Below are positions 63,912-64,000 of a stretch of DNA of 64,000 bases, in pieces (position 1 is the first letter of the stretch; every line of letters begins with the position of its first letter). The notes below the pieces were generated by a model. The model had not been told where the DNA came from, did no database searches, and saw nothing but the letters and a program-made list of their open reading frames with translations. The position numbers were made by a program, and so were the translations under genes. The stretch lies in assembly GCF_007753095.1 (NCBI RefSeq), contig NZ_CP036348.1:4030001-4094000 (forward strand), written 5' to 3'. The DNA comes from Rosistilla carotiformis. GTDB taxonomy: Bacteria > Planctomycetota > Planctomycetia > Pirellulales > Pirellulaceae.

Positions 63912-64000
63912 ACGGTGAGATTCCTGGCAGAAACGCGCGTCGGGGAGGCCATCGCGGGAGGTGGGATAGCCGTCCAGATTAGAACTCGGCACCGCAATTT

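Overview
The window looks like chromosomal DNA of a planctomycete, probably a Pirellulaceae member related to Rhodopirellula/Rosistilla. Support comes from gene families seen almost only in that phylum: a DUF1559 prepilin-like protein, a PSD1/DUF1549-DUF1553 cytochrome paired with a DUF1501 protein, a DUF1080 protein, and terpene-cyclase-like toroid proteins beside ExbB/ExbD. Species assignment is inference. No rRNA, tRNA, CRISPR array, transposase or phage gene was seen, so this is ordinary chromosome with small repeat-rich islands.

Layout. 1-850: the end of an unknown gene, then four 117-bp tandem copies of a palindromic repeat. 998-6477: DUF1559 protein and its lipoprotein partner, a tyrosine-rich secreted protein, glutaminyl cyclase, glgB. 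6761-9505: a catalytically degenerate RNase H-like protein, a RadC protein with an added N-terminal domain, a branched-chain aminotransferase. 9626-16493 (minus): a compact locus of TPR protein, ExbB, ExbD and two membrane-anchored alpha/alpha-toroid proteins whose N-termini look like TonB. 16782-23782: a macro/PARG-like unknown, DUF1080, an orphan PstS, DUF1697, methionine aminopeptidase, YdeI-like protein, a small alarmone hydrolase-like HD protein and a TetR regulator. Between the YdeI-like and HD genes lie a dispersed copy of the 117-bp family palindrome and a short decayed copy of the TetR gene end.

23999-28457: PSD1 cytochrome and DUF1501 operon, followed by three copies of a second palindromic repeat. 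29018-34280 (minus): exported catalase-peroxidase KatG, then the RNA-repair pair rtcA-rtcB. 34711-43841: secreted unknowns, two alpha/beta hydrolases, an MFS transporter and an NRDE/TANGO2 protein. 44346-45596: a lone FliN-like SpoA protein, an HD hydrolase and CsaA. 45606-50728 (minus): RND efflux pump and adaptor without an outer-membrane gene. 51443-57015: an AddB/AddA-like recombination pair in which only AddB keeps a nuclease and AddA ends in a sliding-clamp-binding motif. 57179-63911 (minus): YiaV/YiaW-like pair, pgsA, rimO and a large secreted TPR-redoxin protein.

The most promising candidate for an undescribed system is the ExbB/ExbD-toroid locus. Both toroid proteins carry a TonB-type SxxxH transmembrane helix and a proline-rich linker, but end in a QW-repeat toroid where TonB has its receptor-binding domain. 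This suggests proton-motive-force-driven movement of an unknown periplasmic cargo. Secondary leads are the RNase H pseudoenzyme, the AddAB variant and the two palindromic repeat families. Start sites were chosen by reading; no alignment or database search was run.
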